From Rostratula benghalensis (Eukaryota; Chordata; Aves; Charadriiformes; Rostratulidae), in NCBI GenBank assembly GCA_013399305.1, contig VXAI01000019.1, positions 5,012,203 through 5,076,202 of the forward strand: a DNA stretch of 64,000 bases. Direction: 5' to 3'. Below, in pieces: positions 22,955-64,000 of this stretch; positions within the stretch are counted from its first letter, which is position 1, and the number at the start of each line of letters is the position of its first letter. The translations under genes and the position numbers were made by a program. Below the pieces are notes generated by a model, which saw only the letters and a list, made by a program, of their open reading frames with translations, was not told the DNA's origin and searched no databases.

Positions 22955-25212
22955 GGAGAAAAACACCCATCAGCCAGGTGTGCCAGCTTTAACATTTCCC
23001 AGAGCTTAATTCCTTTTGAATTTTGTAGCTCCTCTTTGAAGATTAGCCACGGGCCCCGACACCGGGCTAAACCAGAAAGTTTAGCTTTTTTTCTTCCATT
23101 AGCCATTATCAGCTTATTGTTTTAATCATCTCGTGAGCAGTGGCGCTCTCTCCACTCCCCTCCTTTTCTCTGCTTTCTTGCCCATCCAGCACCACCCACC
23201 TTCCCTTCTCCTCTCCCTTTTTTCATGCTGTCCCTAGGGATCTCCATGCAGTGCCACCCCACGTTTAGCCACCATCTCCAGTGTGCCATGGAAGAGGAGA
23301 AGAGAGATGGCCTCGGTGATGGTGGCAACACTGTTGTGACCCCACCGAGATGTGGAAGGTTGGCTCAGATGGAAAGTCCACCGAGAGCTCAGTAGGGAGG
23401 CTGTAAGACCCACTAGGGAATAGTCCGAGGGTCTCCTGGGTTACTTCTTGGGCTGGTACAAATTCCCAAATCAGCTAAATCTCAGCCCACTTTGTTGGCA
23501 GATGTCAAACCCAGGGAAAAATATAATGTCCTGCTGAGGTGGCAAAGATGACTCTCATAAAAAAAATTGTCTTGATTTTCACAGAAGTAAGGTTCTCTGT
23601 TTATAAAAATTGGGGATATTGCTGCAGAAGAGAATTGCACAATAATAGCCAAGAAACAGAGGGTTTCTCTGCAAGGAAGAGGGGGGAATGAGTATTTTTT
23701 TTTACCGTGGGTGTTATGGGAAGAGCTTTGCAGCATGTGGCAGATTCAGGAAAAAAACCCCACCAACCTACTTAGGCTTTTTCCTCCCTCTTTGCTGCAG
23801 GAAATGCTGTTGAGTTACAGAACCCAACAGCCAGCTTTTGTCCTCCCACTTCCCCACGCTGAAAGACCACATTCAGAGATGCCGCAGCGATCAACTGTCA
23901 GCCCATACTTGACCTCATGGTCCTTTTTGAGGCTTATCTACTGTTCCTTTCAAAGGGTGGATGATTTTGGGCAGTTCATACCAGCACAGGCCTGACAGAG
24001 GCATGGTTTTATGGAAAGGGAGGAGGAAGGAGGAAGCCTCAGGCTTTCCTTACCTCCCTCCCAGCTTGCGCTGTTGGGTTGTGTGAAGTACTTCAGGTGA
24101 CACAGCCAGGAAGACTCTGGTGGAGGTCAGAGCTGGAGCTAACCCTGCTCTGACCAACTGGTGGTTGTGGCCTCCTTCCCAACATCTTCCCCTTCTCCAG
24201 GGTCAGAGGAGGAGAAGGGAAGGAAGGAGGTGCACCAAAATAAAAGTTATTTTACTCCAGTTTTGAACTAACAGACTCTTTATAAGTAGGAAAACACTTT
24301 TTTTCCCCCCCCTCAATCTGCTACAAACCAGCCTGTTTATAAGGTGTTTACCTGGCTAGGAGGTTGCAGAGAGGTCAGACAAATGTTTTTAAAAGTTTCT
24401 CTCTCAGGGTAACAGCTCCTCCACTGAAGACATGCATGTAGGTAACGTAGCAATTGCTGCTGTTAATTTATGGCCTTGAAGATACTCATCACTTGGAGTG
24501 GATTTGGACTTGAGAGAAGTTTTTAGCTCAAATACAGCCATAGCCCAGGAGCTTAGGGGATGCTGATAAGAATGATTAATGAAGCCGGGGAAGGAGTTTT
24601 TAGGTAGTGAGAGAGGAATGCTCTTATCCCCCCCTGCAGCCAGGGACTACATAGACAGGGCAATTTAACTGAAATGTTTTTATTTTTCCTGGGTTTGTTA
24701 GGTGGTCCCTAAGAGGCCGTTTTCTTCTCAGGAGGAACCTGAGGTTGCTCCACCGGCTGGAAAGGAGCTGTGCCCTCTTTGCACCTGGGAAATCTGGCAC
24801 AACACTCTTCACGCTGGAGTCAACATGGTGGGATGAAACGTGGGACTTCCCTGGGATTTCATTGCTAGGAGAAAACTGGCATTACTTAAAACCACTATCA
24901 GTTATGAGCTATTGATGGCAGGGAGAGAGCAGAGCATTTTTTATAGGGAAATAGAGATGCCACAGCCATGATGAAGCAACACATTTGTTACTGTAATGCA
25001 AATCACTGTGGTAAACTTTGGCTTGTGATTGCTATCCTATTCCTAGGCAAATTAATTGGATGTTTTATTAATTTCTCCATAGGAGGAGAACACAAATGCT
25101 GCCTGTGTGAACTCTGCTCTGTAGCTTTACTGCAAGCAACCCGCCTTCTTGAGTCATAAAGCCTCAAGTGAAGGACCAAGTGAAAGTATTTACTTAATCA
25201 AGTAATATTGCA

Positions 25213-25787
25213 CAGAATCAGGGAATTGTCAGACTTGGAAGGGACCTCTAGAGCTCATCCAGTCCCGCTCCCCTGCTAAAGCAGGGTTGCCCAGAGCACA
25301 TCACTCAGGGCTGCATCCAGGAGGGGCTTGAAGGTCTCCAGAGAAAGGGACTCCACATCCTCCCTGGGCAGACTCCGCCAGGGCTCTGACACCCTCACCT
25401 CAAACAAGTTTTTCCTCATATTTGAATGGAACTTCCTGTGTTCCAGCTTGTGCCCATCACCCCTCTTCTTGCCACTGGGAACCCCTGAGAAAGGTCCATC
25501 CTCTTTCCATCCTCCTTCATCCCACCCTTTAGTTCCTTGTGACCTTAATAAGGTCTCCCCTCAGCCTTCTCTTCTCCAGCCTAGAGTCCCAGCTCTCTCA
25601 GCCTTTCCTCATCAGGGAGATGTTCCAATCCCTTAATCATCTTCATTGCCCTACGCTGGACTCTCTCCAGTAGTTCCCTGTCTCTCCTGAACTGGGGAGC
25701 CCAGAACTGGAGGCAGTATTCCAGTTGTGGCCTCACCAGTGCAGAGTAGAGGGGGAAGAATGACCTCCCTCCACCTACTGGGCACTT
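25213..25787 (-). mobile_element. CR1 LINE fragment with ORF2 C-terminal remnant
   Basis: It starts with 'cacagaatcagggaattgtc' and continues as the reverse complement of the CR1 3' UTR and ORF2 end (minus-strand [20 protein letters not shown]). It stops at 'ccctccacctactgggcac'. Same subfamily as the copies at 10298 and 19517. Confidence 0.95.
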
Positions 25788-25825
25788 CAAGTGAAAATAA
25801 TTACACCTTGGCTCAGCCAGGGCCA

Positions 25826-25862
25826 AGAATCATAGAATGGTTAGAGTGCAAAGGACATTTCA
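25826..25862 (-). mobile_element. CR1 3' tail remnant
   Basis: About 37 bp starting 'aagaatcatagaatggttag', the terminal CR1 octamers and the beginning of the 3' UTR in reverse. It lies just beyond the larger CR1. Confidence 0.7.
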
Positions 25863-28742
25863 GCCATAGAGCTCTGGGGTCCAGGAAAGGCAGCAGACCA
25901 ATTAGTTCCTGGGTTAATTGCAAAATTCAGGGCTCGTTCTAGAGGAAACTTGTAGAACTTTTTAAGGTTAAAAAAAAAAAAAAAAAAAACCCTACCACAA
26001 TGGGAAATACAATGACATAAAGGATATCCACCAGAAGGTCACAATCATCTCTGGAAGCAAACATCTTTCTGCACAGGCAAGTGAGCAAGCAGGAAAGCTT
26101 CACACCTGGGCTTGAAGGAACCTTCAAGTGACCTCCCTGAGAAGCTGAGACCTTGCTCCTGATCTCCCTCAACCAGCCAAGGCAAGGGAAGTCAGTCACA
26201 TTCTGCACAGATGACAAACTTGCTGGTGGAGAGAGATCACCAACACCTGAGAAGCGGAGCAGAACAACTGGGATAAGTTTTGCCCAGTTTGCATCTCTCA
26301 GGACCAGTCTGTGTCCACGTTATCTGATGTTATCTCTATGCTTTTTTGCAGAGTGCAGAGGTGTAGACCAGCACACTCACCCTTAAATTCAGCAGGATTA
26401 AACAGGCACTTCCTACTTCCACTAGGCTTGTCCATCCCTCTATTTAAAAATAAGTAAATAAATAAAATCTAGGTTTTACTTTAGCAGAAACCTCAAGGTA
26501 CTTGAAACTTAACTAGTTTTACCAGACTGCAGTACCCAGATCCATCCCCACAGAGAGCTCAAATGAACCAACTCTCTGCAGCTATCTTACACATTATATA
26601 AGCTTATTTTCTGAACCTTCTTGGAGATAATCAGGATAGATTCTAGTTTTTATTGGCTACACAACTCGCTTTCAGCAGCGCTTCACATTTTTCCAACAGC
26701 CATGTCCCTGGAGAGGTAAGAAGTGTTAGGAATGATTTTACAGCCCAGTGTGGTGGGATGATGGGACAAACCTACCAGGGAAAGGCTACTGCTCTCAGCC
26801 CTATCAGCCCTTCTCAAAAGCATCCCTGGAGGAGAACTGGGAAGGTAGGTTGGAGTCAGATACCTATGTTTGTGGCTGTTCTTGAAGCAACTTCTCAGAG
26901 GAATCAGAGCAGATTTAAGGAATTAGATAGGTCTGAGGATGGAGGGTTTTGTTGGTTTGTGGTTTGGTTGTTTTTTTTTTCCTTTTACTTCCTACTCTGC
27001 ACATGGCAACCTCAAACCTGAAGGAGAGTCCCAGCAGGAGTATATGTACCTAGAGATTTCCAGTCACCCAAATGAAGGCGGAGAAAGCGTGAAGAGAAGC
27101 ACCGAGTTCATTAGGACATGCAGAAAGGAAGCTGTTGGAACCTCCAAAGCCCCTGTGTAAACCAATGATCTGAGGAGACTTTGTACAAAACGCTAAAAAT
27201 TGATCAAGAATCAATAAATTTTTTAGTCCTACAATTTTCCTGAACTTCTTATAACCAGAGTTCAGTGGTCAGAAGTAAAGGAGGGGGGACAGAGTACCCT
27301 TCTTTGCTCCAGACTTTCTGTAGGCCAGGAGATCCGCGGTGATGGGACATGTTCTGCTGCTCTCACCACTTGGTAGCAGAAGAGGGTAGGAAATGATATT
27401 GCCAGGGCTCAGCTGCAGTCTGAACCTGTTGATCTCAAACTTTTTTTTTTTCCTCTGAAAGCTATTTTTAAAACTAGTCTAAAAGCAGCTTCTCTTTTCT
27501 TCTATGCTTAATTAGTTCCAATTAAGCCAGACTACATTTAAGTAGGAGACATTGTGGATTGAATGGTGCTCATCAAAATACAGTAAATGTTAAAAAAAAC
27601 AACCTCTGTGCTTACACTCAAACCCCTGTGCCCTTTTCATCTCCTCCACACTTCCAAAGGGATTTGGGTTATGAATCACAAACATTCCCCTCAGCGTAAG
27701 AGTCCTGTGAATCAGGGGGAGAGTCATCATTAATCACTTCTCAAGCATTTTTAACAAGGTGGTTCCTGCGTGTTTTTCCTTCACAGCAGTCATTTAGGTG
27801 GCATCCAAGGCGTGCCTGGCACTTCACAGACAATGAGGACAAAAACTTGGGCTTTGTAGTGTTTACAGGTACAGTAAGATCACACAAACCAGAAGATTCT
27901 CATTGAGAATGGAAGAAAAAAAGGAATAAAAATTACAACCATGGCAAAAGAGCAAGTAATTTCCTCCCCTCCCTGCCATGGTTTTGCATTTCTGTATTTC
28001 TATATTATTTTTATACAGTTCCTCACCAATTTACGTAGAAAGCTATTTAAACAATTCACTTAAGGCTTGAATATTGTTGTAACCACAAAAGCATTTGATG
28101 CCCTCCCCTTTGCTAAAGGAATACAAACCACTATTTTGCTGTTTCAAGGGGGAGCAGAAAAAAGGCACCACCCCAGTTCTCCACCAAACACAGCACCTGC
28201 ATCAACATGTCTTTTTCAGCAGCAGTAGCAGAGTTGCTGTAATCTGAGTGACTACTCAAAAGGGGTAAAAAAATATATATATAATCTACCTGGAAATGAA
28301 ATAAATTTTCCACTTTAAAAAAAGGGGGGGAAGAGATAAGATGCCTGTTCTGTGACTGCCACTTAGTTTATGATATTTAAGTACAGAATAAGGGAGGTTT
28401 CATTTGCTCTTCCTAGAATATCTTCTCTGTTTGTCATCTTTTCTCCTCTGTACACTGGAAAAAAAAATATAAATCATATAATATAACTACATCTGCACTC
28501 CGTGGAAAAGCTGCATATGCATATTTTTTTTCAGGATTGCTAATTAGCCCACAGTCCTCTCACTTGTAAGGAATGCTTACATCCTCCTCTAATACTTTTC
28601 TCCAAGTATTACAGCTGTTATTTTGGACTTCTGTGCCATAAATGAACTTATCAGCCCCCAGGACAGACCAGAACTATGAAACAACAGCTGGGAAAACAAC
28701 AGAAGTAAGGACACAGTTTCAGAAATACTCTGTTACAAGCTG

Positions 28743-28748
28743 TTTATT
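28743..28748 (-). terminator. Distal TRAPPC11 polyadenylation signal AATAAA
   Basis: TTTATT on the + strand, AATAAA on the minus strand, about 915 nt past the stop codon. GT-containing sequence follows within 40 nt on the minus strand. Confidence 0.6.
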
Positions 28749-29379
28749 AGAACTTCACTTTGACAATAAATAAGGTATTTCCCCAAGCAATCAAAATGTA
28801 ATTATTCAGAAAGTTAAACAAATGAAGTTTTCGCAATTTTTTTTTTTTTGTATATACACATATAGATGATTTACTGTATTTTAAACACCAGTTCATCCAG
28901 AGCTGTACAACAGTGGGATGTCCTTTCCCCCCCCCCCCACAATTCCCACAGCAGGAGACCACAAAGTCATATCTTTAATCTGGAAGCTGCCTGTGTGAAA
29001 ATAATCCAAAACCCATATTCAGCTTCAGGGTTGGACAGTCCGGCTCCTGCGAACAAATCTCCCCGCTCACGAGACTAGAGGCTGAATTCAAATTCAGGAG
29101 AAACAGTGCCTTTTAGATTTAGGGTTTTACAGAAATAATAAGCTGCTCAATTCCAACAGCTCACCATAACCCTCTGTAGATTACTGTGCTGCTGCTGCAC
29201 ACCCTCCTCTGCCCTCAGCACAAGCGGCACGGAACAAACTGCCATGGAAGATGATCATTTTCAGTGTTGTAAATCTCCAAAAGTAAGTACAAACCTTGCA
29301 CTTGGACTTGCTCTTAATTATGAAAACCATCTTTTGGTTTCAAATGAATTAGCATTTCTTCACTTCAATACCCAAGACG

Positions 29380-29385
29380 TTTATT
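29380..29385 (-). terminator. Proximal TRAPPC11 polyadenylation signal AATAAA
   Basis: AATAAA on the minus strand about 275 nt past the stop codon. It would give a short 3' UTR; a downstream GT-rich element is weak. Confidence 0.45.
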
Positions 29386-29657
29386 ATGCCTTAATAACAC
29401 TTTTGGAGAGCTTGACTTTCAAAGTTAACTTCAAAAAGAATGTTCCTGTTAAATAAAGCACCAAGTTTTCCTCGTGTGTTTACTCCTTAAAGAAAGTCTA
29501 CAAAAGACTATTTTAAACCATTAATTTTGCTAGTGGTTGTAATTTAAGTATAAAATTTAATTCTTATGGTTTGATCAAAGCCACGTTTCCACAGTAAGCT
29601 TTACAGAGTCTGTGCAACATCCCATCTTCTGTAAGTGCAGGGCTACAGGTCTCCAAC

Positions 29658-53599
<23,942 letters not shown>

Positions 53600-54599
53600 N
53601 NNNNNNNNNNNNNNNNNNNNNNNNNNNNNNNNNNNNNNNNNNNNNNNNNNNNNNNNNNNNNNNNNNNNNNNNNNNNNNNNNNNNNNNNNNNNNNNNNNNN
53701 NNNNNNNNNNNNNNNNNNNNNNNNNNNNNNNNNNNNNNNNNNNNNNNNNNNNNNNNNNNNNNNNNNNNNNNNNNNNNNNNNNNNNNNNNNNNNNNNNNNN
53801 NNNNNNNNNNNNNNNNNNNNNNNNNNNNNNNNNNNNNNNNNNNNNNNNNNNNNNNNNNNNNNNNNNNNNNNNNNNNNNNNNNNNNNNNNNNNNNNNNNNN
53901 NNNNNNNNNNNNNNNNNNNNNNNNNNNNNNNNNNNNNNNNNNNNNNNNNNNNNNNNNNNNNNNNNNNNNNNNNNNNNNNNNNNNNNNNNNNNNNNNNNNN
54001 NNNNNNNNNNNNNNNNNNNNNNNNNNNNNNNNNNNNNNNNNNNNNNNNNNNNNNNNNNNNNNNNNNNNNNNNNNNNNNNNNNNNNNNNNNNNNNNNNNNN
54101 NNNNNNNNNNNNNNNNNNNNNNNNNNNNNNNNNNNNNNNNNNNNNNNNNNNNNNNNNNNNNNNNNNNNNNNNNNNNNNNNNNNNNNNNNNNNNNNNNNNN
54201 NNNNNNNNNNNNNNNNNNNNNNNNNNNNNNNNNNNNNNNNNNNNNNNNNNNNNNNNNNNNNNNNNNNNNNNNNNNNNNNNNNNNNNNNNNNNNNNNNNNN
54301 NNNNNNNNNNNNNNNNNNNNNNNNNNNNNNNNNNNNNNNNNNNNNNNNNNNNNNNNNNNNNNNNNNNNNNNNNNNNNNNNNNNNNNNNNNNNNNNNNNNN
54401 NNNNNNNNNNNNNNNNNNNNNNNNNNNNNNNNNNNNNNNNNNNNNNNNNNNNNNNNNNNNNNNNNNNNNNNNNNNNNNNNNNNNNNNNNNNNNNNNNNNN
54501 NNNNNNNNNNNNNNNNNNNNNNNNNNNNNNNNNNNNNNNNNNNNNNNNNNNNNNNNNNNNNNNNNNNNNNNNNNNNNNNNNNNNNNNNNNNNNNNNNNN
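53600..54599. other. Assembly gap (1000 N)
   Basis: Exactly 1000 undetermined bases, which suggests a placeholder length. It lies in the GC-rich bidirectional promoter and probably contains RWDD4 exon 1. Confidence 0.99.
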
Positions 54600-54600
54600 G

Positions 54601-61289
<6,689 letters not shown>

Positions 61290-61730
61290 AGGACTTTGGT
61301 ACAAGGAAACTCCACCTTTTAATACAGTGCAATTTTGGGTCACCATCTTTCTCTTAATAACTTTCGTATTTGTCGAAGTAAACATTTTATAAAGCTCAGT
61401 TTCCTAACTTGCAAATCTAGTCACAAAAGTTTGTCTAGAGACTATGTGGTCTTCTTTGGAAAAACAAAAAAAAAAACAACAAGCAAAACACAACAAACTT
61501 GCCTTAAATGAAGGTTAGAATGTGACAAAGGATATGGAGAGCCATTGTGGTGCAGTGAATAGTGCTATCTGCAGTGTTTATTAACTTATATTTTACTCTG
61601 TAGTAAAATCCTGTTATAGTGAACCCAATGATACTGTAAACATTTCCTGATGTTCTTACTCCAATTGATGGGAAAAAAAAAAAAAAAGCACTATAACAGT
61701 GATTGGTCACTTAACAGCATAATTCATCAA

Positions 61731-61736
61731 AATAAA
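61731..61736 (+). terminator. RWDD4 proximal polyadenylation signal AATAAA
   Basis: About 440 nt past the stop codon; downstream sequence is T-rich but not strongly GT-rich. Confidence 0.55.
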
Positions 61737-62301
61737 TTATTCCATTGAAACAAGACCTTTGTCATTTGTTTATCTAATATGAATGTGGAAGGAGAACATA
61801 AAAATGGTTTCATTGCCATACAGACTGGAGCGCTGCGGTCCCGTTTTCACTAGTTACTGCCTGAAATAGTAAATACTAGCGAAAGCAAGGCCAAATATTC
61901 TAGTCTGCTGAAAAATGAGTGGTGACAGCAGGAGTATGTCTCCTTTATTCTCTGTGGTACCCATCTGTGAGTCTTTTTCCAGCGTGCATCTTTCCAGAAG
62001 GTCGGATGGATGTCTGTGGGGAGAGGAAGGTGCTTTCTTGCAGGTGTCTCGGTGAGTGGTGGGGTTCTGTAAGCTCTTTTCCTTGGAGAAATGGGCGTTC
62101 CTTGAAGGGGTTTGCTGACTGAGAGGTGGGAAGAAGCCAGCAATCTGCCAAAGGTGTTGGGAGAACATTTGAGTTTCCTCCCCCCTCCCCAATTTGCTCT
62201 CTTGTATCAGAAAGAGAAGTCATCTCTAATATATGAACAGTTACTGAATACAGGATGCCTTAATGTCCATTATAATTTTTGTTTGTTTTGAGATGAACTT
62301 T

Positions 62302-62307
62302 AATAAA
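62302..62307 (+). terminator. RWDD4 distal polyadenylation signal AATAAA
   Basis: Followed within 35-75 nt by an extended GT-rich tract (gttggtttggtttgggtttg), the classic downstream element. Confidence 0.65.
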
Positions 62308-62330
62308 TGCCTATTTATCTGCTGTGGTAT

Positions 62331-64000
62331 GTGGGTTCTTTTGTTGGTTTGGTTTGGGTTTGTTTGTTGGTTTTTTTGGGTCTAGATTGTGCATTGCCTG
62401 CTAGGACCAAGCTTGAATTTGCAAAGGATTTCCTATTACAAAGAAAGCATTCTTAAAAATTGATGGAAGAATTAGGTCTTCCCTCTTTTGGTATATGTTT
62501 CCATGTCCTTCATGTAAATGTTTATTGTTAATGTGAGGTCAATCAATCTGCTGAGAATCATAGGAAAAGACCCCTTATGTTCAGTACTTGTGGCAAATCC
62601 AGAATCTCTTTGAGAGAGAGTGCGTGCTGAGCATGTGGTGAGAGAGATCTTGGATGCTTCCATCAGTGGTGCTGAGATATGAGCTGCTGTAGAGGGGTAG
62701 TTTATGTGGCCACCATAAGGACTTCAGTTGATGGAGTGGAGTGGTTTATGCTACTGCTCTATGAACTTATGTATCAGTTCCTGGCTTTGAAAGGCCTATA
62801 AGAGAGCTTATACACAACATATGTTAGTAGAGTTCTCTTAAATTCGCTTGAATTGCACAATTACTGCTTGTCTTCCTATGTAAAGGAAAAAAAAGTTTAC
62901 ATGAAATGTGACTGCAAGTGAAAGAAAAAAAACAACCTGAATTCGTTCTGTGTTTTTTCACTCTTCTGAAGAGACTGGGGAGATCAGATAGAATATGGTC
63001 TGTACTGCTGTCAGCCAACAAAAAGCTGTAGTTTTTACTGAAACACTGGAGTTACAGTCAGTAAAGACATGTGCTTCCTCAGTCAGGAAAGTACTGTAAT
63101 TCTTACAGATTCCTTTATGTCAAAAAGTCATTATTTCATTTTGAACTCAGCTCACATTTAGTAAAAGCTAGGAAAATACCCCAGGTAGAACTTTTTCCAG
63201 TCTCTCACTGCGGTGGGAAGTGGCTCTGGTGGCACACAGTGAGGCTGTAAGAGGGAAGGGCATTTATTTAGCTTTGGGATGGGCAGGACTTTTTCTATTT
63301 TCTGTTCTCTGAGGGGAATTGACTTGTCTTTGCTGGTATCCTTGGTGTATGAATCACGTTGCCATGACAATTGATCTGAATAGATTAGTTGGGAGAGGGG
63401 AAAGGACAAATAAGAACCCATCTCTTGCTTTTATGGTGTTACCATGTGCAACAGCAAACTTGTTAACCTTGTGAAATGCCTAATTTTTTCAGCTTCTAAT
63501 CTGCCTATAAATCACAAGCTCCTGTTGAAGATATCTGAGGAATCTCCTCTGGTTCTGTTAGCAAACACGTTTGTCTGGAAGTCTGCTTTCAAGGGAAATA
63601 TGCTGCAGTTGGGAACTTTTCTATCAGCTTTTTGCTTTGAAAGGTAATTTGTGTTGTTAAATCATTTTCTCATATGGCATGATGGTTGGTACTGGGTCAT
63701 TTCAAGAACATAGGCCCATGATATTATGGGGAGAAAATTGAGGCGGCAATGCCAGTGCTTAAATGAAGTTTATTGGTTTTTTTAAACTAAAATTTAACTT
63801 AAAAGATTTTTTTCTCTGTCAGTCCTTATGGCACCCTGAAGAACATCACTGGTCAGTGCTCTTTCCAGCCTCAACTTACAGGCTCTATTAGCATAAAACA
63901 CGTGTGGGATTTGTTATAAAATGGTTTGGTACCTCTGCAACACAGGGACCTCTTCTCAAAAATCTGTCCAGCTCTTTCTCTTGTTGATTTGGGTATTTTC
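62331..64000. other. Sequence downstream of RWDD4
   Basis: No exon recognised on either strand. In human, ING2 lies beyond RWDD4 and converges on it. I looked on the minus strand for the conserved ING2 PHD-finger residues and did not see them, so only ING2 3' UTR or intergenic DNA could be here. Confidence 0.55.

Larger units (their letters stand above)
15061..28720. other. Intergenic region between STOX2 and the TRAPPC11 3' end
   Basis: About 13.7 kb between the STOX2 promoter and the end of the TRAPPC11 3' UTR. The parts outside the listed CR1 copies, microsatellites and gap hold no open frame with a recognisable domain, no tRNA-like or rRNA-like sequence, and no exon cluster. Distal regulatory elements for STOX2 could be here but cannot be seen without comparison. 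Confidence 0.65.
28725..29657 (-). other. TRAPPC11: TRAPPC11 3' UTR
   Basis: Sequence downstream of the TRAPPC11 stop codon (29660-29658, minus strand). The 3' limit is inferred from the distal AATAAA at 28748-28743. It contains a run of at least 12 C on the + strand near 28927. An earlier AATAAA lies at 29385-29380. The exact cleavage site is not visible. Confidence 0.65.
61290..62330 (+). other. RWDD4: RWDD4 3' UTR
   Basis: Non-coding sequence after the TAA at 61287-61289, AT-rich. The end is inferred from the AATAAA at 62302-62307 with a strong GT-rich tract at about 62338-62380. A shorter form could end after the signal at 61731. Confidence 0.65.

Noticed and set aside
62331..64000. Possible ING2 3' coding exon expected from human synteny
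   Set aside because: No PHD-finger Cys/His pattern or Lys/Arg-rich ING2 tail seen on the minus strand.

Overview
The window looks like a bird nuclear genome, probably not a galliform. The evidence is many CR1 LINE tails with the avian 3' end (the 'ggtcccttccaa...attctatga' type), an avian ERV-type solo LTR, and split vertebrate genes in the order and orientation of human 4q35.1. Reading the + strand left to right there is STOX2 (minus strand, first exon only), then TRAPPC11 (minus strand, complete coding sequence), then RWDD4 (plus strand, all coding exons except the first). This is the human order RWDD4-TRAPPC11-STOX2 seen from the other side. There is no bacterial, plasmid or phage content.

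Region by region. 1-14380 is the 5' part of STOX2 intron 1, with CR1 fragments and small AT-rich repeats. 14381-14720 is a STOX2 first coding exon inside a CpG island (about 14130-15060). 15061-28720 is intergenic; it holds large CR1 copies, an ATCC microsatellite with an 84-N gap, and no gene I can recognise. 28725-53094 is TRAPPC11. I placed 29 coding exons by eye with GT-AG borders and consistent phases; they sum to 3399 nt, that is 1132 residues plus stop, against about 1133 in human. 53095-54693 is a GC-rich head-to-head promoter region with four CCAAT boxes, and a 1000-N gap covers its middle. 54694-61289 is RWDD4, with an avian solo LTR in its first visible intron. 61290-64000 is the RWDD4 3' UTR and downstream sequence without a recognisable gene.

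How the genes relate. TRAPPC11 is a TRAPP III tethering subunit in ER-to-Golgi traffic, autophagy and protein glycosylation. RWDD4 is a small RWD-domain protein of poorly known function. STOX2 is a storkhead-box (winged-helix) protein. TRAPPC11 and RWDD4 are divergent and probably share a CpG-island promoter. No functional link among the three is implied beyond conserved synteny.

The observation most worth checking is a candidate 3-nucleotide microexon in RWDD4 (60160-60162, CAT). It would supply the single His between Lys and Leu that I recall in the human protein and that neither flanking exon can supply. All placements are manual readings of the sequence and recalled family knowledge; no alignment or expression data were available.
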